From NCBI RefSeq assembly GCF_004214935.1, contig NZ_SFCC01000006.1:1-64000 (forward strand): 64,000 nucleotides of DNA, written 5' to 3'. Position 1 is the first letter of the stretch. The number at the start of each line of letters is the position of its first letter. Below, piece after piece: positions 1 through 7,736 of this stretch. Made by a program: the position numbers and the translations under genes. This DNA comes from Amycolatopsis suaedae. Lineage in GTDB: Bacteria; Actinomycetota; Actinomycetes; Mycobacteriales; Pseudonocardiaceae. The notes below the pieces were generated by a model. It made no database searches. It saw nothing but the letters and a program-made list of their open reading frames with translations, and was not told where the DNA came from.

Positions 1-19
1 AACTCAGCAAGCACCAGAG

Positions 20-70
20 CACGTGAAGGCCACCATCACCACGTCACACGTAATGAAGGTGGCCTTCACG
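20..70. repeat. GTGAAGG/CCTTCAC double-palindrome element, copy 1
   Basis: Two units, GTGAAGGCCACC-ATCAC and ATGAAGGTGGCCTTCAC, are near reverse complements and are separated by a CACGTCACACGTA-type spacer. Each unit is also nearly self-complementary, so the element can fold as one long or two short hairpins. The same layout recurs at 33651-33703 and 40605-40657. No gene is visible between the window start and 295; a short minus-strand frame here only reads through repeats. Confidence 0.8.
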
Positions 71-111
71 AGCTTGACCTCAGGCGCCACGGGAGAACCG
101 GCGTCCACATC

Positions 112-174
112 GTGAGTTCTGCGCTCACGCACGCGAGTTCTGCGTTCCGGCACACGAACTCTGCGCTCGGGACC
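112..174. repeat. Three tandem 21-bp repeats (GAGTTCTGCG core)
   Basis: Three consecutive units begin at 112, 133 and 154, an exact 21-bp period. Each carries the core CGAGTTCTGCGCTC with a few substitutions; the third has GAACTC for GAGTTC. The period equals two helical turns. The array lies between two GTGAAGG elements in a non-coding stretch. No function can be assigned from the sequence. Confidence 0.7.
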
Positions 175-213
175 ACCACCCACCCCGCTGCACACCGACT
201 TTTGCCGGGACCC

Positions 214-257
214 TGACGTCTCACGTGGTGAAGGTGGCCTTCACGGCGTCTGATGCC
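214..257. repeat. GTGAAGG/CCTTCAC element, copy 2 (half element)
   Basis: One perfect palindromic unit, GTGAAGGTGGCCTTCAC at 228-244, is preceded by the ACGTCTCACGT spacer seen in the other copies and followed by GGCGTCTGATGCC, which is shared with the copy at 25165-25223. The second arm is missing, so this looks like a half element. It lies just upstream of the promoter of the hydrolase-SDR gene. Confidence 0.75.
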
Positions 258-272
258 GACCGGGCGCTAGTT

Positions 273-300
273 GACAGTTTGTCTAACATGACAGAATGTC
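273..300. promoter_or_regulatory. Paired GACA-N3-TGTC operator at a leaderless promoter
   Basis: Two identical inverted repeats, GACAgttTGTC (273-283) and GACAgaaTGTC (290-300), start 17 bp apart; the second covers the ATG at 296. Between them TAACAT (284-289) fits a -10 hexamer seven bases before the ATG, which suggests a leaderless transcript. The arrangement suits two TetR dimers binding side by side. The likely ligand is the TetR encoded by the second gene of the operon. That assignment is inference. Confidence 0.6.
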
Positions 301-1984
301 TACTAGCTGGGTGACGGCTTCCGACGGAGTGCGCCTCGCCGTGCGCACGACCGGTCCGGCGTCCGCGCCGGTGCTCGTGCTGGTGCACGGCTACCCGGAC
401 AACTCCTCGGTGTGGGACGGCGTCGTCGCCGAACTCGCCGGGCGGTTCCGGGTGGTGACCTACGACGTCCGGGGCGCGGGCGACTCCGACCGCCCGGTAG
501 ACCGGTCGTCATACCAACTCGACCGGCTGGCCGCCGACCTGGCGGCGGTCGTCGACGAGGTGCAGCCGCACGGCAGAGTGCACCTGCTGGCACATGACTG
601 GGGCGCCATCCAGACCTGGCACGCGGTGACCGGCGACTGGCTGACCGGCAGGGTCGCGTCGTACACGTCGATCTCCGGCCCGAGCCTGGACCACGCCGGT
701 GCCTGGCTGCGGACGCCGCGGCGGCCGCTTGACCGGCTGCGGCAGTTCCTGCACTCGCAGTACATCACGTTCTTCCAGCTTCCCCTGCTGCCCGAACTGG
801 TCTGGCGGACGGGACTGATGCGCGGGCTGATGCGCCGCCTCGACCCGCACGCGGGAAAGCCGGAAACCGCCGACGGCGTGCACGGGCTGGAGCTGTACCG
901 GGCCAACATGGTCCCTCGGCTCAGCCGGCCGAAACCCGCGACCACCGACGTGCCGGTGCAGGTCCTCGCCCCGGCGGGCGACCGGTTCGTCAGCACGCCG
1001 ATGCAGACCGAGATCGAGCGGTGGGTGCCGGACCTGCGGGTCCGGGTGGTGCCGGGGACGCACTGGCTGCCGAGGTCACGGCCGGAGGTCGTCGCGCGGA
1101 TCGCCGCCGAACTGGTCGACCATGTCGAGGGCGGGCCGACTGCCCGCGGGCTGGTGCGGTCGCGGGCCGGCCGCGACCGCCGCTTCGCCGGCTCGCTGGT
1201 GGTGGTGACCGGGGCGGGCAGTGGCATCGGGCGATCCACCGCCGAGGCGTTCGCCCGCGAGGGTGCCGAGGTCGTCGTCACCGACATCGACGGCGAGTCC
1301 GCCGAGGCGACCGCCCGTGCCGTCGGTGGCACCGCGTACACAGTGGACTCCGCGGATCCCGTTGCGGTGCAACGGTTCGCCGACGACGTCCGGGACACCC
1401 TCGGGGTCGCGGACATCGTCGTTAATAACGCCGGTATCGGGATGTTCGGATCATTTCTGGAGACCAGTCAGGAGGACTGGGAACGGGTGGTGAACGTCAA
1501 CCTGTGGGGCGTCGTGTACGGCTGCCGGACGTTCGCCGAGCAACTGGTGCGGCGCGGCGAGGGCGGTCACATCGTCAACGTCGCCTCGATGGCGGCCTAC
1601 GCGCCGTCACGCGGTCTGCCCGCCTACGCCACGACGAAGGCGGCGGTGCTGATGCTGAGCGAGTGCCTGCGCGGGGAGCTGGCCGAGCACCGGATCGGCG
1701 TGACCGCGTTGTGCCCCGGATTCGTGAACACCGCGATCGCGGGGAACACCCGGTTCGTCGGCACGGACGCGACCGAGCAGGCGCACCGGCAGCGGTCCGC
1801 GGCGAAGTTGTACGCCCGGCGCGGTTTCGGCCCGGACGGCGTCGCGCGCGACCTGTTGCGGGCGGTCGAGCGGAACACGGCGGTGGCGCCGTCGACGCCG
1901 GAGGCGAAGGGTGCGCTGCTGCTGAGCAGGCTTTCCCCCGGTCTGCTGCGGGCGATCGCCCGCGCCGACCTCACGCCGAGGTGA
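296..1984 (+). CDS. Alpha/beta hydrolase-SDR fusion protein (EphD-like)
   Basis: The 562-residue protein joins two enzymes. Residues 1 to about 280 are an alpha/beta hydrolase of the epoxide-hydrolase type, with HGYPDN near residue 31 as oxyanion loop and HDWG with Asp101 as expected nucleophile. From about 300 to the end it is a short-chain dehydrogenase with TGAGSGIG, NNAG and YATTK (Tyr near 443). Mycobacterium tuberculosis EphD has the same order. The substrate is unknown; an epoxide or lipid alcohol is plausible. The 3' end overlaps the following TetR start by 4 bp, so the two form an operon probably repressed through the boxes at 273-300. Confidence 0.9.
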   Translation: MSTSWVTASDGVRLAVRTTGPASAPVLVLVHGYPDNSSVWDGVVAELAGRFRVVTYDVRGAGDSDRPVDRSSYQLDRLAADLAAVVDEVQPHGRVHLLAHDWGAIQTWHAVTGDWLTGRVASYTSISGPSLDHAGAWLRTPRRPLDRLRQFLHSQYITFFQLPLLPELVWRTGLMRGLMRRLDPHAGKPETADGVHGLELYRANMVPRLSRPKPATTDVPVQVLAPAGDRFVSTPMQTEIERWVPDLRVRVVPGTHWLPRSRPEVVARIAAELVDHVEGGPTARGLVRSRAGRDRRFAGSLVVVTGAGSGIGRSTAEAFAREGAEVVVTDIDGESAEATARAVGGTAYTVDSADPVAVQRFADDVRDTLGVADIVVNNAGIGMFGSFLETSQEDWERVVNVNLWGVVYGCRTFAEQLVRRGEGGHIVNVASMAAYAPSRGLPAYATTKAAVLMLSECLRGELAEHRIGVTALCPGFVNTAIAGNTRFVGTDATEQAHRQRSAAKLYARRGFGPDGVARDLLRAVERNTAVAPSTPEAKGALLLSRLSPGLLRAIARADLTPR

Positions 1985-2619
1985 GCAAGCCGAGGCGGAT
2001 GTCGCGCGAGGCCCGCAGGCAGGACCTGATCGCGGCGGCACTGGAGCTGTTCGGCAGGCGCTCGCCCGAGCAGGTGAGCGCGGAGGACGTCGTCGCGCTG
2101 GCCGGGGTGTCGCGGCCGCTGTTCTACCGGTACTTCTCCAGCGTGCGGGAACTGCACGTGGCGGCGCTGCGGTCGGTCACCGACGGCCTGGTCGAGCAGC
2201 TCGCCGTTCGCGCCGAGGGCGATCCGGTACGGCGGCTGCGGGCGGCTGTCCGCGGCCTGATGGAGGTGGCTGCCGAGTACCGCGCCGCCTATGTCGCGTT
2301 GCTGCGCAGCGGTTCGGTGATCGCGACGGCCGAGACCGACGCCGTCGTCGACGAGGTACGGCGCCGGTCGGTCGCGTTGATCCTCGAGGAGCTGGGCGTC
2401 GCCGAGCCGTCACCGCGGCTGCTGCTGACATTGCGCTGCTGGACGGCGGTGGTCGAGGGCGCGGTGCTGGCCTGGCTGCAGGAGGACGCCGTCCCCGGCG
2501 ACGACCTGGACGTCTGGCTGGTGGACCAGCTGACGGCCATGCTCACCGCAACGGCGCGCCACGACCCCGCCGTCCCGGATCTGCGAGCTCAGAGGGAGGC
2601 GTACCCCTCGACGTCCTGA
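1981..2619 (+). CDS. TetR family transcriptional regulator
   Basis: This is a 212-residue TetR regulator. The N-terminal helix-turn-helix spans about residues 8-55, with SAEDVVALAGVSRPLFYRYF as recognition region; the C-terminal half is the ligand-binding domain. The start chosen is GTG 1981, which overlaps the stop of the hydrolase-SDR gene (GTGA). The reading frame continues upstream, but only as a shadow of that gene. It probably represses its own operon. Its 3' end overlaps the convergent citrate synthase gene by 31 bp. Confidence 0.9.
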   Translation: MSKPRRMSREARRQDLIAAALELFGRRSPEQVSAEDVVALAGVSRPLFYRYFSSVRELHVAALRSVTDGLVEQLAVRAEGDPVRRLRAAVRGLMEVAAEYRAAYVALLRSGSVIATAETDAVVDEVRRRSVALILEELGVAEPSPRLLLTLRCWTAVVEGAVLAWLQEDAVPGDDLDVWLVDQLTAMLTATARHDPAVPDLRAQREAYPSTS

Positions 2620-3728
2620 GGTGCGCGCGGGCCGGGACCGACGTAGCTCGCCGACGGGCGCACCAGGCGGCCGGTCTTCTTCTGTTCCAGGATGTGCGCG
2701 GCCCAGCCGGCGGTGCGTGCCGACGTGAACATGGCGGGCATCATGTGCGGCGGCACCTCGGCGAAGTCGAGGATCACGGCGGCCCAGAACTCGACGTTGG
2801 TCTCGATCGCGCGGTCCGGTCGCCGCTCACGCAGCTCCGCGAGTGCCGCCTGCTCCAGCGCTGCCGCCACCTCGTAGCGGGCGGCACCCAGCTCCTGGCA
2901 GGTCCGCCGCAGCACGCGGGCCCTCGGGTCCTCGGCGCGGTACACGCGGTGGCCGAAGCCCATCAGCCGTTCCTTGCGGTCGAGGATGCCGCGCACGACG
3001 GCACGCGCGTCGCCGGTCTTCTCGACCTGCTCGATCATCGGCAGCACCCGCGCGGGTGCCCCGCCGTGCAGCGGGCCGGACATGGCGCCGATGGCGCCGG
3101 ACATGCACGCGGCCACGTCGGCGCCGGTGGACGCGATGACCCGCGCGGTGAACGTCGACGCGTTCAGCCCGTGTTCCGCGGCCGACACCCAGTACGCGTC
3201 GACGGCCCGCACGTGCGCCGGGTCCGGCTCGCCGCGCCAGCGGACCATGAACCGCTCGGTGATCGTCGCGGCCTCGTCGACCCGCGACTGCGGCACGGCG
3301 GGCACGCCGATCCCGCGTGCCGACTGCGCGACGTAGGACAGCGCCATCACCGAGGCCCGCGCGAGCTGGTCGCGTGCCTCGGCGTCGCTGATGTCGAGCA
3401 GCGGCTGGAAGCCCCAGATCGGCGCGAGCATGGGCAGTGCGGCCTGGACGTCGACCCGCACGTCACCGGCGTGCACCGGGATCGGGAACGCCTCGGCGGG
3501 CAGCAGGCCGGTGCCGAACCTGCCGTCCACCAGCAGACCCCAGACGTCACCGAAGGTGACTTTGCCTGCCAGGTCTTCGATGTCGACGCCGCGGTAACGC
3601 AGTGCGCCGCCGTCGCGGTCCGGTTCGGCGATCTCGGTGCGGAACGCGATCACGCCTTCCAGACCTGGACGGAACCCGTCGTCGAGATCAGCCGGCGACT
3701 GGGTGGATACGGGAGCTGAGGTGGTCAC
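2589..3728 (-). CDS. citA: Citrate synthase 2 (CitA type)
   Basis: This 379-residue citrate synthase resembles mycobacterial CitA and condenses acetyl-CoA with oxaloacetate. GPLHGGAPARV and GFGHRVYR hold the two catalytic histidines. The residue that is Asp in GltA-type enzymes (NVDF) is Glu here (NVEF), as I recall for CitA. GTG 3728 was chosen because homology begins there and AAAGGG lies upstream; a longer frame to 3821 adds 31 residues unlike the family. A second citrate synthase lies at 19475-20770, so the two are probably differently regulated isoenzymes. Confidence 0.93.
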   Translation of the reverse strand: MTTSAPVSTQSPADLDDGFRPGLEGVIAFRTEIAEPDRDGGALRYRGVDIEDLAGKVTFGDVWGLLVDGRFGTGLLPAEAFPIPVHAGDVRVDVQAALPMLAPIWGFQPLLDISDAEARDQLARASVMALSYVAQSARGIGVPAVPQSRVDEAATITERFMVRWRGEPDPAHVRAVDAYWVSAAEHGLNASTFTARVIASTGADVAACMSGAIGAMSGPLHGGAPARVLPMIEQVEKTGDARAVVRGILDRKERLMGFGHRVYRAEDPRARVLRRTCQELGAARYEVAAALEQAALAELRERRPDRAIETNVEFWAAVILDFAEVPPHMMPAMFTSARTAGWAAHILEQKKTGRLVRPSASYVGPGPRAPQDVEGYASL

Positions 3729-3935
3729 CTTGAACAACCCTTTCGATGCGAGTCCCCCGACGGATTTACCCGCCGCGCGAGGCACACGCACTGATGGGCG
3801 CCTCGTCGCGCGAATGGACAAACCATCCTCGGGTGGCGCGCCCCGGTCAATCGAAAGAAGCGGTGGTTTCGGTCACGATTCCGAGAACGATTCAGTTGGA
3901 TAGGTGTCCGCAGCGTAAATCCTCCCGGACACAAA

Positions 3936-3979
3936 CGGGCCCCGACCGGCTTTAGCGGGCTGAAGCCGGTCGGGGCCCG
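3936..3979. terminator. 17-bp-stem hairpin containing a TTTAGCGGGCTGAAG core
   Basis: CGGGCCCCGACCGGCTT (3936-3952) pairs perfectly with its complement at 3963-3979 across a 10-base loop. It lies 12 bp past the stop of the minus-strand lipase gene and should end that transcript without a U-tract. The top of the stem matches the GCTTTAGCSSGCTAAAGC family with one change. The rest of 3729-3990 shows only the upstream region of the citrate synthase gene. Confidence 0.8.
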
Positions 3980-3990
3980 TGGTCGTGACG

Positions 3991-5181
3991 TCAGCAGGTG
4001 GACTTCGCCGGCGTTCCGGCGAACCGCTGACCGAGCCACTCGGTCGCCACCGGGCCGCCGACGGACACCCCGCCGATGTGCTCCAGCAGCGGGAACGCCT
4101 GCCACTGCACGGTCGCCCCCGCACCGCAGTAGCGGTCCCGCAGCGCGGTTCCGACGGAGAACGGGATCAGCTCGTCGAGCGTGCCGTGGTAGAGGTACAG
4201 CGGCGCGCCCGGTTCGCGCTCGCCGGCCTTGTTGTCGGCGAGCCTGGCCTGCCAGCGGGGATCGGCGAGCGGGTCGGCCACGGTGACGAAGTCGCGCAGC
4301 CGGGCGAACGGCGCCGCCGCGCCCAGTTCGATCGTGCAGGCGCCGGAGATCCGCTCGACGGCCGACCGGCCGCGGTCGTTGAGGATCTGCTCGAACGGGA
4401 CATCCGGGTACGCCGTGGCCAGCCCGAGTGCCGCGCCCAGCACCAGGCCGAACGCCGGACCGCCGTCGTTGAACTTCGCCACGGCCTCGAGGTCACCCGG
4501 CACGCCGCCCGCGGCCACACCGACGAGGTTGAGCTCGGGCGCGTAGGACGGCTGGAGTTCGCCTGCGAAAGCCGCCGCCTGGCCGCCCTGCGAGTAGCCG
4601 AACACCCCGACCTCGCTGTCCTTCGACACGCCCGTGCCGGGCACGGTCTGCGCGGCGCGGGCCGCGTCCAGTACCGCGTGCCCCTCGGCGGGGCCGGTCG
4701 CGTAGGTGTGGGTGCCCGGCGTGCCGAGGCCCTCGTAGTCGGTGACGACGACCGCCCAGCCTTTGCTCAGCTGCTGCGCCAGCAGGGCCACCTCGTTCTC
4801 GATTCCGTTGCGCAGCAAGAACGACGGCGCACACGAGTCGCCGATGCCGTGGGTGCCCACGGCGTAGGTGACCAGCGGTCGCGGCCCGCTGGTCCACGGG
4901 ATGGGCGGGACGAGCAGGGTGCCGACGACGGCGTTGGCCTTCCCGGTGGCCGACGTCGACCGGTACATCAGCTGCCACGCCTTGACCGGCGCGGGGAACG
5001 GTCCGACCTTGACGTCGACGGCACGTTGCCGCAGCACGTCACCGGGACTGCCGGTCAGGTCGGCTGGAGCGGTGTAGAACGGATCCTGCGCGGGCGGCGG
5101 AACGGCTGCCGCCTGGGCGGGAACGGTGCTCACGGCACCCAGGGCCAGTACCGCGAAAAGCGCGGTGAGTGCTCGGCGCAT
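3991..5181 (-). CDS. Secreted lipase, LIP (PF03583) type
   Basis: This is a 396-residue exported alpha/beta hydrolase. Residues 1-25 form a Sec signal peptide (MRRALTALFAVLALG... ending PAQA-A). GYSQGG places the nucleophile at Ser197, and the layout matches actinobacterial secretory triacylglycerol lipases. Cys126 and a near-C-terminal Cys could form disulfides. ATG 5181 was chosen because GGAGG precedes it and the signal peptide starts there. It is divergent from a TetR gene (5265), the likely regulator. The 83-bp gap has an AT-rich TTTTGGTAATTTGGATTTT stretch suited to both promoters. Confidence 0.88.
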   Translation of the reverse strand: MRRALTALFAVLALGAVSTVPAQAAAVPPPAQDPFYTAPADLTGSPGDVLRQRAVDVKVGPFPAPVKAWQLMYRSTSATGKANAVVGTLLVPPIPWTSGPRPLVTYAVGTHGIGDSCAPSFLLRNGIENEVALLAQQLSKGWAVVVTDYEGLGTPGTHTYATGPAEGHAVLDAARAAQTVPGTGVSKDSEVGVFGYSQGGQAAAFAGELQPSYAPELNLVGVAAGGVPGDLEAVAKFNDGGPAFGLVLGAALGLATAYPDVPFEQILNDRGRSAVERISGACTIELGAAAPFARLRDFVTVADPLADPRWQARLADNKAGEREPGAPLYLYHGTLDELIPFSVGTALRDRYCGAGATVQWQAFPLLEHIGGVSVGGPVATEWLGQRFAGTPAKSTC

Positions 5182-5264
5182 CGTTGCCTCCGAGTTTTGG
5201 TAATTTGGATTTTCACAAGGTAGCCCCACGGGGTGTGATCTGGCAATCGTTCGCTGGAGGCTGG

Positions 5265-5909
5265 GTGAGCCGGACCTACGGAGGCGCGACACGCGAGCAG
5301 CGCCGCGCCGAGCGCAGGGAGAAGCTGCTGCTCGCGGCGCTGGAGCTGTTCACGTCCGAGGGGTTCGCGCAGACGAAGATCACTGGACTCTGCGCCCGCG
5401 CCGGGGTGTCGACCCGGAACTTCTACGAGGAGTTCAGCGGCAAGGAGCAGCTGCTGCTGATCCTGCACGACCGCATCAACCAGGCCGCCCACGACCGGGT
5501 GAGCGCGGAGCTGGCCGAGCTGAGCGAGGCCGGTCCGGTCGCCCGGATCGCGGCCGCGCTGGAGGTCTTCGTCGCCGCCGTGACCTCCGACCCGCGGATG
5601 CCGCGGCTGAACTACGTCGAGGCGGTCGGGGTCAACCAGGAGCTGGAGCGCCAGCACCAGGAGTGGGTGTCCCGGTGGGCCGACATCATCGCGGCCGAAG
5701 CCGAACGGGCCGCTCGGCACGGCCTGGCGCCCGACCGGGACTACCGGCTCACCGCCATCGCGCTCGTCGGCGCGGCCACCGGGCTGCTGCGGGAGTGGCA
5801 GGCACACGACCCGCCGCTGCCGGTGGCCGAGGTCGCCGCCGAGCTGCGTGCCCTGATGCTGGCCGGGATCACCCGACCCGTTGCAGGGCACGCTCCCGGC
5901 GCAGGCTGA
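5265..5909 (+). CDS. TetR family transcriptional regulator
   Basis: This 214-residue TetR protein has a helix-turn-helix at about residues 13-58 (ITGLCARAGVSTRNFYEEF) and a helical effector domain. GTG 5265 follows GGAGG at 5256-5260; the upstream frame extension overlaps the promoter and is discarded. It is divergent from the lipase and convergent with the ABC permease, whose 3' end it overlaps by 41 bp. Lipase control is inferred from position only. Confidence 0.88.
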   Translation: MSRTYGGATREQRRAERREKLLLAALELFTSEGFAQTKITGLCARAGVSTRNFYEEFSGKEQLLLILHDRINQAAHDRVSAELAELSEAGPVARIAAALEVFVAAVTSDPRMPRLNYVEAVGVNQELERQHQEWVSRWADIIAAEAERAARHGLAPDRDYRLTAIALVGAATGLLREWQAHDPPLPVAEVAAELRALMLAGITRPVAGHAPGAG

Positions 5910-6705
5910 CGCTCGATCCCGACTCCCGCCGCGCCATCCGCCGCAGCACGATCGGTGCGAGGATCAGGCCGGCGACCGTCCAGGCGCCGAGCACGCCCAC
6001 GGTGTCCAGGTGCCGCCAGGACTCGCCGATCTCGATGGCGACCGCGGCGTCGGGCAGCAGCGCCGAGCGCATGCCCAGTCCCATCCAGTAGACCGGGAAG
6101 ACCTGCGCGATCCACTGCAGCCACTCGGGCAGCGCGGTGATCGGGTAGAAGATCCCGGAGATGGCGATGACGGCGAGGACCGGCAGGGTGAGCAGGCCCT
6201 GACTGCGGGCGCTGGTGAACAGCGAGCCGAGCACGGCGCCGATGGGCAGCGTCGCGACCAGGTCGATCGCCAGCACCCACGCCAGCGTCAGCCAGGCGGT
6301 GGCGCTGCCGACGGCGAGGCCCGGCACCAGCAGCAACGCGGGGATCAGGAAGATCGCCAGATCCACCAGCAGGCCGCCGGAGACCGCGACGATGCGGCCG
6401 ACGAGGTAGGCCCGCATGCCGTTCGGGGTGGCTTTAGCCCGCAAAAGCGTGCCGTCCTCGCGGTCGGCGGTGAGCTGCTGGCTCATGGTCATCAGCGACA
6501 TCGACGCGTTCAGCCCGAGGATGCTCGGCAGCGCCAGCGCGCCGAGCGAGAACGTCGTGCCGCCGAACGACACGTCCCGCAGGAAGAACAGCGTCACCAG
6601 CATCAGGACCGGCCAGAAGAAGTGGTTGACCAGGTCGCCGGTGTTGGTGAGCGACTGCCGCAGCTCGATCAGCCCGCGGGACCAGCCCAGGCGCATCGCG
6701 TTCAT
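5869..6705 (-). CDS. ABC-2 type exporter permease
   Basis: This is a 278-residue permease with six predicted membrane helices of the DrrB/ABC2 type (for example LPSILGLNASMSLMTM, GIFYPITALP). It starts at ATG 6705, overlapping the ATPase stop by 4 bp (ATGA), so the two are translationally coupled. Codons CTT TTG CGG GCT AAA at 6432-6447 are unusual and coincide with a one-mismatch copy of the palindrome GCTTTAGCCCGCTAAAGC. Substrates of such exporters include drugs and lipids; none can be named here. Confidence 0.9.
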   Translation of the reverse strand: MNAMRLGWSRGLIELRQSLTNTGDLVNHFFWPVLMLVTLFFLRDVSFGGTTFSLGALALPSILGLNASMSLMTMSQQLTADREDGTLLRAKATPNGMRAYLVGRIVAVSGGLLVDLAIFLIPALLLVPGLAVGSATAWLTLAWVLAIDLVATLPIGAVLGSLFTSARSQGLLTLPVLAVIAISGIFYPITALPEWLQWIAQVFPVYWMGLGMRSALLPDAAVAIEIGESWRHLDTVGVLGAWTVAGLILAPIVLRRMARRESGSSVSLRRERALQRVG

Positions 6706-7568
6706 GACCGCGCTCCTTCCGCCCGCGCGACGATGGACAGGTAGGTGTCCTCCAGCGAGGCCCGCCGGATCTCCAGGTCGGTGACGGCCTCGCCGTGCCT
6801 GCGGAACAGGTCGAACGCGAGCGCCGTGGAGTCCGGGGTGTCCTCGGTGAACCGGGTGCCGCCGAGCGTCCAGGCGACGTGGTCGGTGCCGGCGATCCGG
6901 CGGGCGAGTTCCGGCGCGGTCCCGTCGGCGACGATCCGGCCGCGGTCGAGCACGACGATCCGGTCGGCGAGCTTCTCTGCCTCGGCCAGGTCGTGCGTGG
7001 TGAGCAGGGCCGTGGTCCGGCCCTCGTCGGACAGCGACTCGATCAGCTCGTGGAAGCCGCGGCGCGCCACCGGGTCGAGACCGGCGGTCGGCTCGTCCAG
7101 GAAGACCAACTCCGGCCTGCCGACCAGGCCGATCGCCACGTCCAGTCTGCGCCGCTGACCGCCGGACAGCGTGCGTACCTGATGGTGTGCCTGCTCGGTC
7201 AGGCCGACGGCAGCGACCAGGTCGTCGGCGTCCCAGGGCGCGGGGTAGTAGCGGCCGAGGTGATGCAGGAGCTCGCGGACGCGCCACTTGCCGTGGTCGC
7301 GCCAGGACTGCAGGACCACCCCGATCCGCGCGCGCCAGCTTTCGCGGGCTAAAGCCGGGTCGGTGCCGAGCACCTCGACGCGCCCGGCGGACCGGGCCCG
7401 GAAACCCTCGAGGATCTCGATGGTCGTCGTCTTGCCCGCCCCGTTGGGGCCGAGCAGGCACAACACCTCGCCGGGGTGTGCCTGGAAGGTCACGTCGTGC
7501 AGGACGTCGGTGGAGCCGTAGCGCATCCGCAGGCCCTCGACGTCGAGCACGGTGGCTCGCATCGTCAT
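6702..7568 (-). CDS. ABC exporter ATP-binding protein (DrrA-like), with a TTA codon
   Basis: This is a 288-residue ATPase with Walker A GPNGAGKTT (40-48), signature LSGGQRRRLD, Walker B LVFLDEP and a C-terminal extension typical of DrrA-like exporters. ATG 7568 is preferred: a TTG nine bases upstream lies in the operator, and no ribosome site is seen, so the message is probably leaderless. Leu73 is encoded by TTA (7350-7352), the rarest leucine codon in such genomes. It falls in a one-mismatch copy of GCTTTAGCSSGCTAAAGC. It pairs with the permease at 5869-6705. Confidence 0.92.
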   Translation of the reverse strand: MTMRATVLDVEGLRMRYGSTDVLHDVTFQAHPGEVLCLLGPNGAGKTTTIEILEGFRARSAGRVEVLGTDPALARESWRARIGVVLQSWRDHGKWRVRELLHHLGRYYPAPWDADDLVAAVGLTEQAHHQVRTLSGGQRRRLDVAIGLVGRPELVFLDEPTAGLDPVARRGFHELIESLSDEGRTTALLTTHDLAEAEKLADRIVVLDRGRIVADGTAPELARRIAGTDHVAWTLGGTRFTEDTPDSTALAFDLFRRHGEAVTDLEIRRASLEDTYLSIVARAEGARS

Positions 7569-7621
7569 GTTAGGCAACGTTAGTTGACTAATTCGGAGAT
7601 AGTCAACCTGTGTTGCCTAAC
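7569..7621. promoter_or_regulatory. Nested inverted repeats over the ABC exporter promoter
   Basis: Outer arms GTTAGGCAAC (7569-7578) and GTTGCCTAAC (7612-7621) are perfect complements. Inner arms GTTGACTA (7583-7590) and TAGTCAAC (7600-7607) are also perfect. On the minus strand TTGACT and TAACGT, 18 bp apart, resemble -35 and -10 elements placed for a start at the ATPase ATG. A dimeric repressor binding here would block the exporter promoter. No regulator gene is adjacent, so the cognate protein is unknown. Confidence 0.7.
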
Positions 7622-7736
7622 GCGAGTGCCGCATGTCACCGTTCTGCGGGTTTCGCCTGGGGTTGCCAACCCCTACCTTCGGGTAGATCAGCCGCGGTGA
7701 ACGAGGCCCTGACCCGGGGCACGGAGGTTGGCGGAC

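Noticed and set aside
4-195. Short minus-strand frame at the left edge
   Set aside because: It is made entirely of repeat sequence (two GTGAAGG units and the 21-bp tandem repeats).
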